From Kosakonia oryzendophytica (GTDB lineage Bacteria; Pseudomonadota; Gammaproteobacteria; Enterobacterales; Enterobacteriaceae): a stretch of 64,000 nt of DNA. Position 1 is the first letter of the stretch. Every line of letters starts with the position of its first letter. The notes beneath the pieces are model-generated. The model was not told the DNA's origin and searched no databases. It worked only from the letters and a program-made list of their open reading frames with translations. A program made the position numbers and the translations under genes. This document shows, one piece after another, positions 36,858 to 45,606 of the stretch. The stretch spans positions 1-64,000 of the forward strand of contig NZ_FMAY01000011.1 of NCBI RefSeq assembly GCF_900094925.1, in the 5' to 3' direction.

Positions 36858-37578
36858 AGCCCTGCTCCTCCAGTTGCTTAACCAACGTGAAATCGCCGGA
36901 TTTCACGATGCGCCCCTGATATAACACATGCACAAAGTCGGGTTTGATGTAATCCAGAATGCGCTGGTAATGCGTTACGATGATAAACGCGCGCTTTTCG
37001 TCGCGCAGAGCATTAACGCCATCGGCAACGATTTTCAACGCATCAATGTCCAGACCGGAGTCCGTTTCATCCAGAATGCACAGATCTGGCTCCAGCACCG
37101 CCATTTGCAGGATGTCGTTACGCTTCTTCTCACCACCAGAGAAACCCACATTAACCGAGCGGGTCAGTAAATCTTCCGGCATTTTCAGCAGCTTGATTTT
37201 GTCTTCCATGAGATCCTGGAAATCAAAACGATCCAGCGCGTCTTCGCCACGGTACTCACGCACCGCATTCAGCGCGGTTTGCAAAAAGAACTGATTACTA
37301 ACCCCAGGGATTTCCACCGGGTACTGGAAAGCCATAAACACGCCTTCGCCCGCACGATCTTCCGGCGACAGTTCCAGTAAATCTTTACCTTTAAACTCGA
37401 CGCTGCCACCAACCACTTCGTAATCTTCACGTCCGGCCAGGGTCGCAGAAAGCGTACTTTTCCCGGAGCCGTTCGGCCCCATGATCGCGTGCACTTCGCC
37501 GGGACGAACCTCCAGGCTCAGACCACGCAGGATGGCTTTATCGTCTACGCTAACCTGCAAATCTTTAATACTTAACAT
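36832..37578 (-). CDS. sufC: Fe-S assembly ATPase SufC
   Basis: A 248-residue ABC-type ATPase. Walker A is GPNGSGKST (about residues 34-42), the signature FSGGEKKRNDI and Walker B LCILDETDSGLD. It is soluble and drives shape change of SufB and SufD rather than transport. It begins 17 bases after sufB. Confidence 0.98.
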   Translation of the reverse strand: MLSIKDLQVSVDDKAILRGLSLEVRPGEVHAIMGPNGSGKSTLSATLAGREDYEVVGGSVEFKGKDLLELSPEDRAGEGVFMAFQYPVEIPGVSNQFFLQTALNAVREYRGEDALDRFDFQDLMEDKIKLLKMPEDLLTRSVNVGFSGGEKKRNDILQMAVLEPDLCILDETDSGLDIDALKIVADGVNALRDEKRAFIIVTHYQRILDYIKPDFVHVLYQGRIVKSGDFTLVKQLEEQGYGWLTEQQ

Positions 37579-37595
37579 TTATTATCCCTTAATCC

Positions 37596-39083
37596 TTAAC
37601 CGACGCTGTGTTCAAGGCTAATGGCCAGCAGTTTTTGCGCTTCAACGGCAAATTCCAACGGCAGCTCGGAGAACACGTCTTTACAGAAGCCGTTGACGAT
37701 CATCGAGATAGCGTCATCCTCACTGATACCGCGTTGCAGGCAGTAAAACAATTGATCTTCACCAATACGTGATGTGGTGGCCTCATGCTCAAGCTGGGCG
37801 CTGTTATTACGACACTCCACATACGGGAAGGTATGCGCGCCGCTGTCCGGTCCAATCAGCATTGAGTCGCACTGCGTGAAGTTACGCGCATTGGTCGCCG
37901 TCGGCATGATCTTCACCAGCCCGCGATAGCTGTTCTGGCTATGCCCGGCGGAGATACCTTTCGAAATAATCGTCGATTTGGTGTTCTTACCGATGTGGAT
38001 CATCTTGGTGCCGGTGTCCGCCTGCTGATGTCCGCTGGTCAGCGCCACCGAGAAGAACTCACCAATGGAGTTGTCGCCGCGCAGGATACAACTGGGGTAT
38101 TTCCAGGTGATGGCCGATCCGGTTTCGGACTGGGTCCACGACATTTTGCTGTTGTCGCCCTCGCACAGAGCACGTTTGGTGACAAAGTTGAGGATCCCAC
38201 CGGTGTTGTTATCCCCCGGGAACCAGTTTTGTACCGTTGAGTATTTCACTTCGGCGTCTCTGTGGATAATCACTTCCACCACGGCGGCATGAAGCTGATA
38301 GCTGTCGCGCACCGGTGCTGAGCAGCCTTCGATATAGCTGACGTAACTGCCTTCATCCGCCACCAGAATGGTCCGTTCGAACTGTCCGGTTTTTTCGGCA
38401 TTAATACGGAAATAGGTCGACAGTTCCATCGGGCAACGCACGCCTTTTGGAATGTAGATAAACGTGCCGTCAGAAGCGACGGCGGCATTCAGCGCAGCAA
38501 AGAAGTTATCGTTGGAAGGAACGACAGTACCCAGATATTTTTTCACCAGTTCAGGATGATCGTGGATCGCCTCGCCAAAGGAGCAGAAGATAATGCCCTG
38601 TTCAGACAATTTCTCCCGGTAGGTGGTTGCTACCGATACCGAGTCAAAAATAGCGTCCACCGCCACTTCTTTGCCTTCACGCACCGGAACGCCGAGCTGG
38701 TTGAATGCCTCTTCCACTTCTTCTGTCAACCAGGCATTGGTGCCCGTTTGCTGGACAGCCCCCGGTTGAGACGCGCAGGTGTCGTCGCAATTACCGCAAG
38801 ACGGCGCGGAATAGTAGCTGTAATCCTGGTAATCAAGTTTATCGTAGTGCGCTTTCAACCAGTGCGGCTCTTCCATCTCCAGCCATGCATGATAAGCATT
38901 CAGGCGGAATTCCAGCATCCACTCGGGTTCGTTGCGTTTTGCCGAGATCGCCCGCACCACATCTTCATTGATGCCTTTTGCCAGCTCATCGGTACTCAAC
39001 CGGGTAAAAAAGCCCTCTTTATAGTTGAGGTTGCCGCCGGTCCAGATTTTGACATCGTCAGTCGCTTCAGTATTACGAGACAT
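37596..39083 (-). CDS. sufB: Fe-S cluster scaffold SufB
   Basis: A 495-residue scaffold, matching E. coli SufB in length. The N-terminal CGNCDDTC cysteine motif and the essential Cys in [10 protein letters not shown] (E. coli Cys405) are present. It builds nascent clusters from SufE sulfur within SufBC2D. Starts eight bases after the sufA stop. Confidence 0.97.
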   Translation of the reverse strand: MSRNTEATDDVKIWTGGNLNYKEGFFTRLSTDELAKGINEDVVRAISAKRNEPEWMLEFRLNAYHAWLEMEEPHWLKAHYDKLDYQDYSYYSAPSCGNCDDTCASQPGAVQQTGTNAWLTEEVEEAFNQLGVPVREGKEVAVDAIFDSVSVATTYREKLSEQGIIFCSFGEAIHDHPELVKKYLGTVVPSNDNFFAALNAAVASDGTFIYIPKGVRCPMELSTYFRINAEKTGQFERTILVADEGSYVSYIEGCSAPVRDSYQLHAAVVEVIIHRDAEVKYSTVQNWFPGDNNTGGILNFVTKRALCEGDNSKMSWTQSETGSAITWKYPSCILRGDNSIGEFFSVALTSGHQQADTGTKMIHIGKNTKSTIISKGISAGHSQNSYRGLVKIMPTATNARNFTQCDSMLIGPDSGAHTFPYVECRNNSAQLEHEATTSRIGEDQLFYCLQRGISEDDAISMIVNGFCKDVFSELPLEFAVEAQKLLAISLEHSVG

Positions 39084-39091
39084 AGTACCGC

Positions 39092-39448
39092 CTATACCCC
39101 AAAACTTTCACCGCAGCCACATTCATGCTGCGCTTTGGGGTTATGAAATTTGAAAATCTGATTTAACCCTTCACGCACATAATCCACTTCAGTGCCGTCG
39201 ATGAACGGCATCGCCTGCAACGGGACGTAGAGACGTGCGCCATTAGATTCATACAGTAAATCGTCATCTGTGGGCTCCGTTACGGTGTCTAATACGTAAC
39301 CGAAACCGGCACAGCCGGTCTGTTTAATGCCAAGCCTTACGCCAAGTACACCCGCCTGTTTACTGGCCAGCGCACGGATATGTTCTGCGGCCGCCGGTGT
39401 CATGGTCAGCCCACGCCATGCAAAATCTTGCGGATTAAATGATTCCAT
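39092..39448 (-). CDS. sufA: A-type Fe-S carrier SufA
   Basis: A 118-residue A-type carrier (E. coli 122 aa, with a slightly longer N terminus). The three cluster-binding cysteines are in QTGCAGFGY and [10 protein letters not shown] at the C terminus. It accepts clusters from SufBCD and delivers them to apoproteins. It is the first gene of sufABCDSE, behind GTGAGGTAAAGCG and the Fur site. Confidence 0.97.
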   Translation of the reverse strand: MESFNPQDFAWRGLTMTPAAAEHIRALASKQAGVLGVRLGIKQTGCAGFGYVLDTVTEPTDDDLLYESNGARLYVPLQAMPFIDGTEVDYVREGLNQIFKFHNPKAQHECGCGESFGV

Positions 39449-40020
39449 CGCTTTACCTCACGTCACCCGATCTGAAGAGCATAATGCTATGTTAGTGATA
39501 ATGATTATCACTTCAACCCGTTTTCCGCAGGGTTATTCCCTGGCAGCCCCTTTTTCGGCACTTGCTATAAGCATAGACTCTGCTGAAAGGCTTTACAGCC
39601 AGGTAAAAAATTGTTTAATAAATTGATAAATAACGGCTTTAGGCAACCCGTTGCAGGAAAGCAGGCGGAAAAGAAAAGATGTATAGGTAATACCTATTTT
39701 TGATATCGGTTACGTCGTTGCGATGTGTAATGTTTTACTTCTCAGGATAACAGCGCCCCGCCAGTTAATGATGGGCAGCCATAGAATGGGCTCGCTGTAC
39801 GCTGACACAGTTGAATTTTCACGTTTTATTCCAAAAATCCCTGTTCATCAACAAGCCCCATATTGTCCTGTTGTATCCCCCTGCCGCACTTGTTGCCTGC
39901 TATCACACAGCAGAATGAGATTTTATCGTCTTCACCACGGGTCAATAACTCAACTATCATAATCGTTATTGTTTACCCAGGCTCAATGCTATGGGCCATC
40001 AAACACGGAGAGTATGGGTG
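39449..40020. other. suf promoter region and AT-rich spacer before accessory block
   Basis: The left part is the suf promoter with a Fur palindrome. The rest holds T-rich stretches and no family-supported gene; a 79-codon plus-strand frame at 39723-39962 looks random. E. coli ydiH and the sRNA rydB, which lie here in E. coli, were not recognised. CTATCATAATCGTTATTG near 39955, before the hydrolase, is a weak Fur-like match. Confidence 0.5.
39495..39511. promoter_or_regulatory. Fur box of the suf operon
   Basis: GTGATAATGATTATCAC is a perfect palindrome around a central G and an excellent match to the Fur consensus (GATAATGATAATCATTATC). It lies 47 bases upstream of sufA, so iron-loaded Fur would repress suf. 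OxyR, IscR and IHF sites known from E. coli were not assigned. Confidence 0.9.
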
Positions 40021-40809
40021 ATGACGCAGTCAATGATGTCGTATTCAGATACAGGTACAGGGTTTCCCGTTTTATTAGGTCACAGTTACCTGTTTGATAA
40101 ATCCATGTGGTCACCGCAAATTGACACCCTGGCAAAATATTTCCGCGTTATTGCGACGGATTTATGGGGCCATGGGCAGTCGCCTGCCCTGCCTGCATCG
40201 ACATCCTCTATGGCAGACATTGCCGCCGACCATTTAGCATTGATGGACTCACTGGGCATCCGTGAATTTGCCGTGGTGGGTTTATCCGTTGGCGGAATGT
40301 GGGGGGCTGAACTGGCTGCTGCCGCCCCGGAAAGAGTCAAGGCGTTAATGCTGTTTGACACCTTTGTGGGGGATGAGACGCAAGAGGCAAGGGATCGTTA
40401 TTTCATGATGCTCAATGCCATCAAAGCACTGGGCAGTATCCCTGTGCCGATGCTCGAGTATGTGGTTGCGCAATTCTATTCCCGATATGCCAATCCGGAA
40501 GACATCCGGCAGCTCTCCACCTCGCTCTCCGCGCTAAGTCCCGAACAATTACGCACCAGCATTGTGCCATTGGGCGAACTGATTTTTGGTCGTCCGAATC
40601 GCCTGGCTTTGCTGGAAACCATCACCTGCCCGACGCACGTTGCCACCGGGGCGCTCGATTTACCTCGCCCGGCAACCGAAGGGCGACTGATGGCGGAAAA
40701 ATTGGGTTGTGACTTTACCCTGATCCCCAATGCCGCGCATATCAGTAACCGGGAAAACCCGGAGATGGTGACGCAACTGATTGTCGATTTTCTGAGGCAG
40801 TACGGGTAA
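40021..40809 (+). CDS. Alpha/beta hydrolase of unknown substrate
   Basis: A 262-residue alpha/beta hydrolase. The start is placed at ATG 40021, nine bases after GGAG; an ATG at 39991 in frame has no ribosome site. The oxyanion region is LLGHSYLFD, the nucleophile elbow GLSVGGMWG (about residues 94-102), the acid Asp is probably in GALDLPRP and the His in NAAHISNREN. The layout resembles RutD/3-oxoadipate enol-lactonase-like enzymes, with a mixed specificity. The 3' end overlaps the convergent PilZ gene by 68 bases. No operon partner; the role is open. Confidence 0.88.
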   Translation: MTQSMMSYSDTGTGFPVLLGHSYLFDKSMWSPQIDTLAKYFRVIATDLWGHGQSPALPASTSSMADIAADHLALMDSLGIREFAVVGLSVGGMWGAELAAAAPERVKALMLFDTFVGDETQEARDRYFMMLNAIKALGSIPVPMLEYVVAQFYSRYANPEDIRQLSTSLSALSPEQLRTSIVPLGELIFGRPNRLALLETITCPTHVATGALDLPRPATEGRLMAEKLGCDFTLIPNAAHISNRENPEMVTQLIVDFLRQYG

Positions 40810-42565
40810 AAAACGGCTTTTCGCTGCGGATAACGGCCTGGAGTTTAACCACGTTCAGGCCGTAATCAGCCGGATCAACAACATCCTCCAGAGCACCAAT
40901 TTGCGCTAAGTCACTTCCCGACATCACGCTGCTGATATTGCTTTCAGGGCAGCGAAGATTTTTGACGACATGCACTACGCTCGGTTTACCTTTGCCATCG
41001 ACGTCCATAATCCAGGCCAGAAAACCGCCCGCGTATTTCGCCAGGCTACCAATCGGGTAAAACCCATAGACTTGCAAATATTCGACGATGATCGCCCGAT
41101 CATATGCACTGTCCGCCTGGTAAATGTAGCGGCACGCAGTCAATGGCGTGAGGGGAGACACACCGTTGCGCGCATTGGTGAGCTTATTAATCGCTTTAAT
41201 CACCGATAACAGACGCACCAGCGAAGAGAGCTGACTCCCCTGTTTACCCGCAGGGTACCCCATCCCATCCAGCCGTTCATTCGCATTTTCAATCACATCG
41301 CGGCATGTCAACCCAGGCGTCCACCCCAGCTCGCGCAACCGGTTCAGCAGTGCCCCGACATGCGTACGCAGTATCATTTTCTGCGCTGGATCCATACAGG
41401 CTTTGAGCGAAGGTAACGCAGCACTCACCAGCAACGGTTTACCCAGCGTGTGCATAATGGCACCCAGCGTTGCCTCACGCACATGCGGATCGTGCGGGTC
41501 TCGCAAGATCAACATATCCGCCAGCTTTGCCGCTACCTGCACCGCATGACGAACCCAGTCAGGTTCATCGCGCAGATAGCTAAGCGCATAAAGCAGGGCT
41601 TTGCGATCCTGTTTCAACAGGTAAAGCAACGTGTCGACACAGTCATAAAAAATCCGGATAGGCAGAAGATCGTGCGTCTTTATATACATCAGCGCGACCT
41701 GCAAGCGGTGCGCCACCGCCATAACCCCCTGCTCCATCGGTGATTGACGCGCCCGTGGCTCCCGTTCTTGCTGTTCTCGTTGCCGGCTCTTCTGCTCTCG
41801 TTGACCACAGAGAAATAAAGGGGACTGGGAGATCATAGTGCCGCGCATGCCGGTACGGTAAGCCGCCTCTCTTTCCGCTTCATGCACATAACGGGACAAC
41901 GCTTCCAACTGAGACGATGACAGATTGATAAACTGAATACCAACCGCTGCATAGCCATTGTTACCAAAGGGGCGTATATGCCGGACACACCCCTGGGCAT
42001 AAAAACGCTCCCCGTCAGGAAACGCCAACGTAACACCGGGAATAATCTGTCCAACATTAAGCGCAATGCTTTCGAATAAATCGATTTCAACCATGCAGCC
42101 ACCCACGGACAAATTGCGTAAACGTCCGGGAATCGTCAGCATAGGCGGATAAACCTCAATTCCTGCGTGCGCCTGCATGCCGAGAATAAACGGGATACGT
42201 ATCTCGTCACGGTTTTCCATGACAAAAACAGATTCCGGTAATTGGCATTCGAGCCGATAATGCATGCTGTCTTTTTTCATCACCTGGACAGGGATATTAC
42301 TCAGGCTATATGTTTCCCGCTCAATAACGTCCACGCCTTTTAACGCTTCAAGGTCAAAACTCAAGCCGCCGTCCGCAAGATACACGTTTATATCTGTACC
42401 CGCATATTCGACGTCGAGTGTGATGCGATTTGTTTCGTGGTTCAGTTCTGCAATGTCAGCCTCTAATGCGCAGGGCATATCTTTAGCATAAACTGACAGC
42501 ATGTAGGGATGCTGCAGTAATGAACGAATGACATTTCCTGGGGGGAGAGAATAGTGTTCCGCCAT
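40742..42565 (-). CDS. YcgR-like PilZ protein fused to degenerate HD-GYP domain
   Basis: A 607-residue protein. Residues about 1-110 resemble the YcgR N-terminal domain; the PilZ domain binds c-di-GMP through R119xxxR123 and N151xSxxG156. A Gln/Arg/Glu-rich linker (about 250-280) leads to an HD-GYP-like domain. There His340 survives, but the HD pair is His372-Thr373, the HHExx motif reads A428-N429-E430, and the GYP (436-438) remains; the later Asp is Lys457. The metal site is therefore broken and phosphodiesterase activity unlikely. This suggests a c-di-GMP-sensing protein without catalysis, perhaps affecting motility or adhesion. It is divergent from an EAL gene. Confidence 0.88.
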   Translation of the reverse strand: MAEHYSLPPGNVIRSLLQHPYMLSVYAKDMPCALEADIAELNHETNRITLDVEYAGTDINVYLADGGLSFDLEALKGVDVIERETYSLSNIPVQVMKKDSMHYRLECQLPESVFVMENRDEIRIPFILGMQAHAGIEVYPPMLTIPGRLRNLSVGGCMVEIDLFESIALNVGQIIPGVTLAFPDGERFYAQGCVRHIRPFGNNGYAAVGIQFINLSSSQLEALSRYVHEAEREAAYRTGMRGTMISQSPLFLCGQREQKSRQREQQEREPRARQSPMEQGVMAVAHRLQVALMYIKTHDLLPIRIFYDCVDTLLYLLKQDRKALLYALSYLRDEPDWVRHAVQVAAKLADMLILRDPHDPHVREATLGAIMHTLGKPLLVSAALPSLKACMDPAQKMILRTHVGALLNRLRELGWTPGLTCRDVIENANERLDGMGYPAGKQGSQLSSLVRLLSVIKAINKLTNARNGVSPLTPLTACRYIYQADSAYDRAIIVEYLQVYGFYPIGSLAKYAGGFLAWIMDVDGKGKPSVVHVVKNLRCPESNISSVMSGSDLAQIGALEDVVDPADYGLNVVKLQAVIRSEKPFFTRTASENRQSVASPSPGFPGY

Positions 42566-43109
42566 GCTATATCCCTTTCATGTGAAGTTACATCGCCAAA
42601 GCTAAGACGTCACCGCTGCTGTTTTTCCTTATTATTGCCTGAATAGAAATATTCTGAATACACCTTTAAGATGTCACTTAATTAATTTAAGACTTTTCCA
42701 AAAAAAATAAAAAACACCCTCCTAAAGCAACCTGAAAATCAGACTGACTAAGTAGGCTATGTATTGTACTCCGGTGAAATCTTTCTTTTCTTAACCAAAA
42801 CTTGCATTGTGCAGAAGGAGTTATTTACTCATCGACCTCTTTTTTTCATACAAGAAAACAAGAGGATAAACTAAATACTTTGCAAGGAATCAGTAAATCC
42901 TTACCCTAAAGTAAAACTAATAAACACAAAACACCAGTATAATTTATAGATTTAAGCGATCATTTCTTTAACAGTGATAGATGACAACTATCAAAAGGAG
43001 ACTATCGATCATTCAAAACAATTTTCAATTGTGATGAATCGCCATGTAGAATCAAAAAATTATATGCTTGTGAAACACTGTTTCTCTCAGTGGGGGCTTT
43101 ACTGAAATA
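42566..43109. other. AT-rich divergent promoter region
   Basis: This 544-base stretch separates the starts of the PilZ and EAL genes. It is rich in A and T runs (for example AAAAAAAATAAAAAA near 42700) and holds no convincing gene. TATGTATTGT near 42760 could be a -10 element; nothing stronger was found. Composition suggests H-NS-bound acquired DNA. Confidence 0.5.
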
Positions 43110-43850
43110 ATGAAAAGTAAAAATCTGGACATTAGCGGTAAGCAATTGCGAATGACCGTCGAGTTTCAACCCATCATTCGCCTCTCAGGTAATAAAATCT
43201 TCCGATATGAAGCGATTGCCAGATTTTTCAATGCCGATGGTTTTTTAATTCCCGCTCAGCAGAGCATTGCGGCAATAGAACAATCTGGCGCTATTCGCGA
43301 GGTAACGAATTTTATATTCGAGAGCATCTGTCACTTAATAAAATTGAAGCGCGACTTAACTATCTCATTCACCCTCTCACATCTTTTGATCAATGACAGA
43401 GAATACCTTGCCTGGCTTTACCAACAGTGTCTGCACAAGGGTGTCCTGCCGCAAAACATTGAAATAGAAATAAGCCAAAAGACGACACAAGCACAGTTTA
43501 TTGAGAGTTTACCTTTTTTAAAACAAGCCAAAGAATATGGCTTTATGATTTCGCTGGGTGATTTCAGTGCGGAAAATCTACAAGTTGACAGTCTGGCGTT
43601 GTTTAATTTCGATACCATTAAAATCGATCGTTCGATTATCGAAGGTATCGCCGAAAGCGAAAAGAAACTGTTAACACTGCAGGTCGTTATCAGCCAGTTA
43701 ATGTCAACCGGTGTGACCCTCATTTGTGAAGGTGTAAAAAAATCATCGGACCTGTCGTTGCTAAATCATTACAGTCCTGACGGGATCCACGGGTATATCT
43801 TTCACCGCCCCCTGACCTTCACCCAGATCCGGTTACTTGAGGGATTCTGA
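43110..43850 (+). CDS. EAL-domain protein, probably catalytically impaired
   Basis: A 246-residue single EAL domain. E34-A-I replaces EAL, and the metal Glu120 (IEIEIS), Lys171 and Asp173 (IKIDRS) and Glu207 (ICEGVK) remain. However the loop-6 motif DDFGTG is changed to G150-D-F-S-A-E, the metal-site Asn is replaced (FTLS, about 87-90), and the substrate Gln becomes His227 (IHGYIFHRP). This pattern resembles RflP-type EAL proteins that bind proteins instead of hydrolysing c-di-GMP. It may partner with the divergent PilZ protein, or act on flagellar control. An ATG follows TTACTGAAATA without a strong ribosome site. Confidence 0.87.
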   Translation: MKSKNLDISGKQLRMTVEFQPIIRLSGNKIFRYEAIARFFNADGFLIPAQQSIAAIEQSGAIREVTNFIFESICHLIKLKRDLTISFTLSHLLINDREYLAWLYQQCLHKGVLPQNIEIEISQKTTQAQFIESLPFLKQAKEYGFMISLGDFSAENLQVDSLALFNFDTIKIDRSIIEGIAESEKKLLTLQVVISQLMSTGVTLICEGVKKSSDLSLLNHYSPDGIHGYIFHRPLTFTQIRLLEGF

Positions 43851-44054
43851 GTCAGTTCAGGACGAAACAGCCCGCTCAATGTGAACAGGCTGACAGTGTG
43901 TCACACACGCAGCAGGTTAACGCTGAGCAGTGGGTCCTTCGGGTTCAACCACTTTTGCACATTCGCACTATAGTGCTCGCGATTGGCGATCACGGCCGTT
44001 TTGGCCGTCAGTATTTCGCTTTTTAGTAGGGTTATTTAACGCGTAGTCTGTACC

Positions 44055-44417
44055 TTACTGTGCCAGCGTCCCCTCTTTCAACGTACAGATAATCGCCTTC
44101 TCATTGGTATGGTTGCTATCCGAGTAGAAGAACGCTTTTTTCCCTGTTTCAATCTGCGTGATGATATTAATCGCCACCCAGTTCGTCTCTTTATTGGCAT
44201 CATTACTGTCGGTATAGGTTAGGGTATGCCCGCTGTATTGTTCAGAGATCTCATAAGGCTTTTCCTGCGGATTCCCGTAGTGTCGACCATTGACCGTTAA
44301 CCCGGACGTATCAACAACAGCAGCGTATTCATCACAGATCAAATTGATACCCGCAGCCGAAGAACAGACGGTAAAAAGGGCAAAACAACCGCCCACAATA
44401 AACCTGACCATAAGCAT
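44055..44417 (-). CDS. Small predicted secreted protein, unknown function
   Basis: A 120-residue protein with a signal peptide (VRFIVGGCFALFTVCSSAAG, cleavage near residue 22). The mature part has two cysteines (LICDEY and IICTLK), likely forming one disulfide, and is rich in Asp, Thr and Asn, suggesting a periplasmic or secreted beta-domain. No family was recognised. There is no strong ribosome site before ATG 44417, so Met3 could also be the start. It stands alone between the EAL gene and lpxP. Lysozyme-inhibitor-like folds are one possibility, not supported by any motif. Confidence 0.7.
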   Translation of the reverse strand: MLMVRFIVGGCFALFTVCSSAAGINLICDEYAAVVDTSGLTVNGRHYGNPQEKPYEISEQYSGHTLTYTDSNDANKETNWVAINIITQIETGKKAFFYSDSNHTNEKAIICTLKEGTLAQ

Positions 44418-44450
44418 CCCATATGAATTTCGTTGGCAAAAGAAAAGTAC

Positions 44451-44473
44451 AACGCCCCGTAAACGGGGCGTTT
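44451..44473. terminator. Terminator after lpxP-type gene
   Basis: AACGCCCCGT-AA-ACGGGGCGTT forms a strong stem; on the minus strand it is followed by GTACTTTTCTTTT. It lies 11 bases past the lpxP stop. Confidence 0.78.
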
Positions 44474-44483
44474 GCGATACACA

Positions 44484-45401
44484 CTAGTTATAGAGCGAAG
44501 GTTCACCGACGGGGCGGGTTTTGAAGCGGCGGTGGATCCATAAATACTGTTCCGGCGCCCGTAAAATTTCGCGTTCAATCACTCTGTTCATATAGCTGGC
44601 GGCGGCAAACTCATCCTGCGCCGGATAATCGCTCAACGCCTGGCCGATATGCAAAGAGTAGCCTGAACAGTCCTCTTTACGCACCATGGTTACCGTCAAC
44701 ATTTTGGCGCCAGAAAGGCGTGATAATACAAAGGTGCCATTAGTGGTCGCGGCATTTTGTACCGAAAAGAACGGTGCAAAAATGCTGCCCTTGCGACCAT
44801 AATCCTGATCAGGCGCAAACCACACGGCTTCTCCCTGTTTCAAGGCATTCACCAGACCTTTCAGGTTACGGCGATCAATCATGGATTTATTCGAACGCAT
44901 ACGCCCGCGCGTCTGCACCCACTCCATCAGCGCATTATTATGGGGGCGGTAGGTGGCCATCATCGGCTGACAGAGCCCCATCACACGACCGCCTAACTCC
45001 AGCGACATAAAATGCACGCCGACCACCATCACCCCACGCTGGCTGGCCTGAGCAGCCTGTAAATGCTGGTAACCCTCTACGTCAAACCAACGGCGTACGC
45101 GCTTATCTGGCCAAAACCAGGCCATACCGGTTTCGATCAACCCCATACCCAGCGATTTAAAATTCTTCTCGATGAGCACTTCACGCAGTGCGTCATCCAT
45201 TAACGGGAAACAAAGTTCGAGATTGCGGCGTGCAATGCGCTCGCGGCGCTTCAGGAAAGGTCGGGCGGAACGTCCAAGGCCCGCGCCAAGGCGGGCAAGA
45301 ACAGGATAAGGAAGCTGCACAAGAAGCCAGAGAAAACCCAGTCCGGCCCATGTCACCCAGTTGCGGGGGTGTAAAAAAGTCAATTTAAAGGTTGTCATCA
45401 T
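44484..45401 (-). CDS. lpxP: Lipid A palmitoleoyl/lauroyl acyltransferase (LpxP-like)
   Basis: A 305-residue LpxL/LpxM/LpxP acyltransferase that adds a secondary acyl chain to Kdo2-lipid IVA at the inner membrane. It has an N-terminal anchor helix (about 17-37) and the HX4E catalytic motif HFMSLE. Residues such as GGRVMGLCQPMMATYRPHNN and the C-terminal RRFKTRPVGEPSLYN follow E. coli LpxP rather than LpxL. In E. coli lpxP lies elsewhere and is induced by cold. The location next to menI is unusual: either a moved gene or a second copy. Confidence 0.93.
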   Translation of the reverse strand: MMTTFKLTFLHPRNWVTWAGLGFLWLLVQLPYPVLARLGAGLGRSARPFLKRRERIARRNLELCFPLMDDALREVLIEKNFKSLGMGLIETGMAWFWPDKRVRRWFDVEGYQHLQAAQASQRGVMVVGVHFMSLELGGRVMGLCQPMMATYRPHNNALMEWVQTRGRMRSNKSMIDRRNLKGLVNALKQGEAVWFAPDQDYGRKGSIFAPFFSVQNAATTNGTFVLSRLSGAKMLTVTMVRKEDCSGYSLHIGQALSDYPAQDEFAAASYMNRVIEREILRAPEQYLWIHRRFKTRPVGEPSLYN

Positions 45402-45441
45402 TGTTACCTAAAAGCCCAATTCAGTAGCGCTTAAGGAGACA

Positions 45442-45552
45442 ATGAATCACTTCATCAGGTCTTTACGCGTTACAGCTCTTCGCATACGGCGCAGCCGAAG
45501 CGATACATCCAGTGGTGCGCAATATAGCACGAAGCGTCAAAAAGCTATGTAA
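45442..45552 (+). CDS. Candidate 36-residue basic small protein
   Basis: A 37-codon frame, too short for usual prediction, starts at ATG 45442 five bases after an AAGGAG ribosome site and ends at 45552. The product begins MNHFIRSLRVTALRIRRSRS and ends KRQKAM; 10 of 36 residues are Arg or Lys. There is no signal peptide or membrane helix, although the first half could form an amphipathic helix. It lies between the divergent lpxP promoter and the menI end. Conservation was not checked. It could be a leader peptide or a chance frame; the ribosome site is the main support. Confidence 0.5.
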   Translation: MNHFIRSLRVTALRIRRSRSDTSSGAQYSTKRQKAM

Positions 45553-45606
45553 AGAATAATGAATAAAATATGAAGTTTTACGCTGGATTACTGCCTCAGG
45601 GTATGC

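Noticed and set aside
39723..39962. 79-codon plus-strand frame upstream of the alpha/beta hydrolase.
   Set aside because: No ribosome site, random-looking composition with many Cys, His and Arg, no match to YdiH expected here.
43901..44035. A 44-codon minus-strand open segment downstream of the secreted-protein gene, ending NPKDPLLSVNLLRV.
   Set aside because: It looks protein-like and may be a gene remnant, but it has no start codon, no recognised family and is short; not enough to call a pseudogene.
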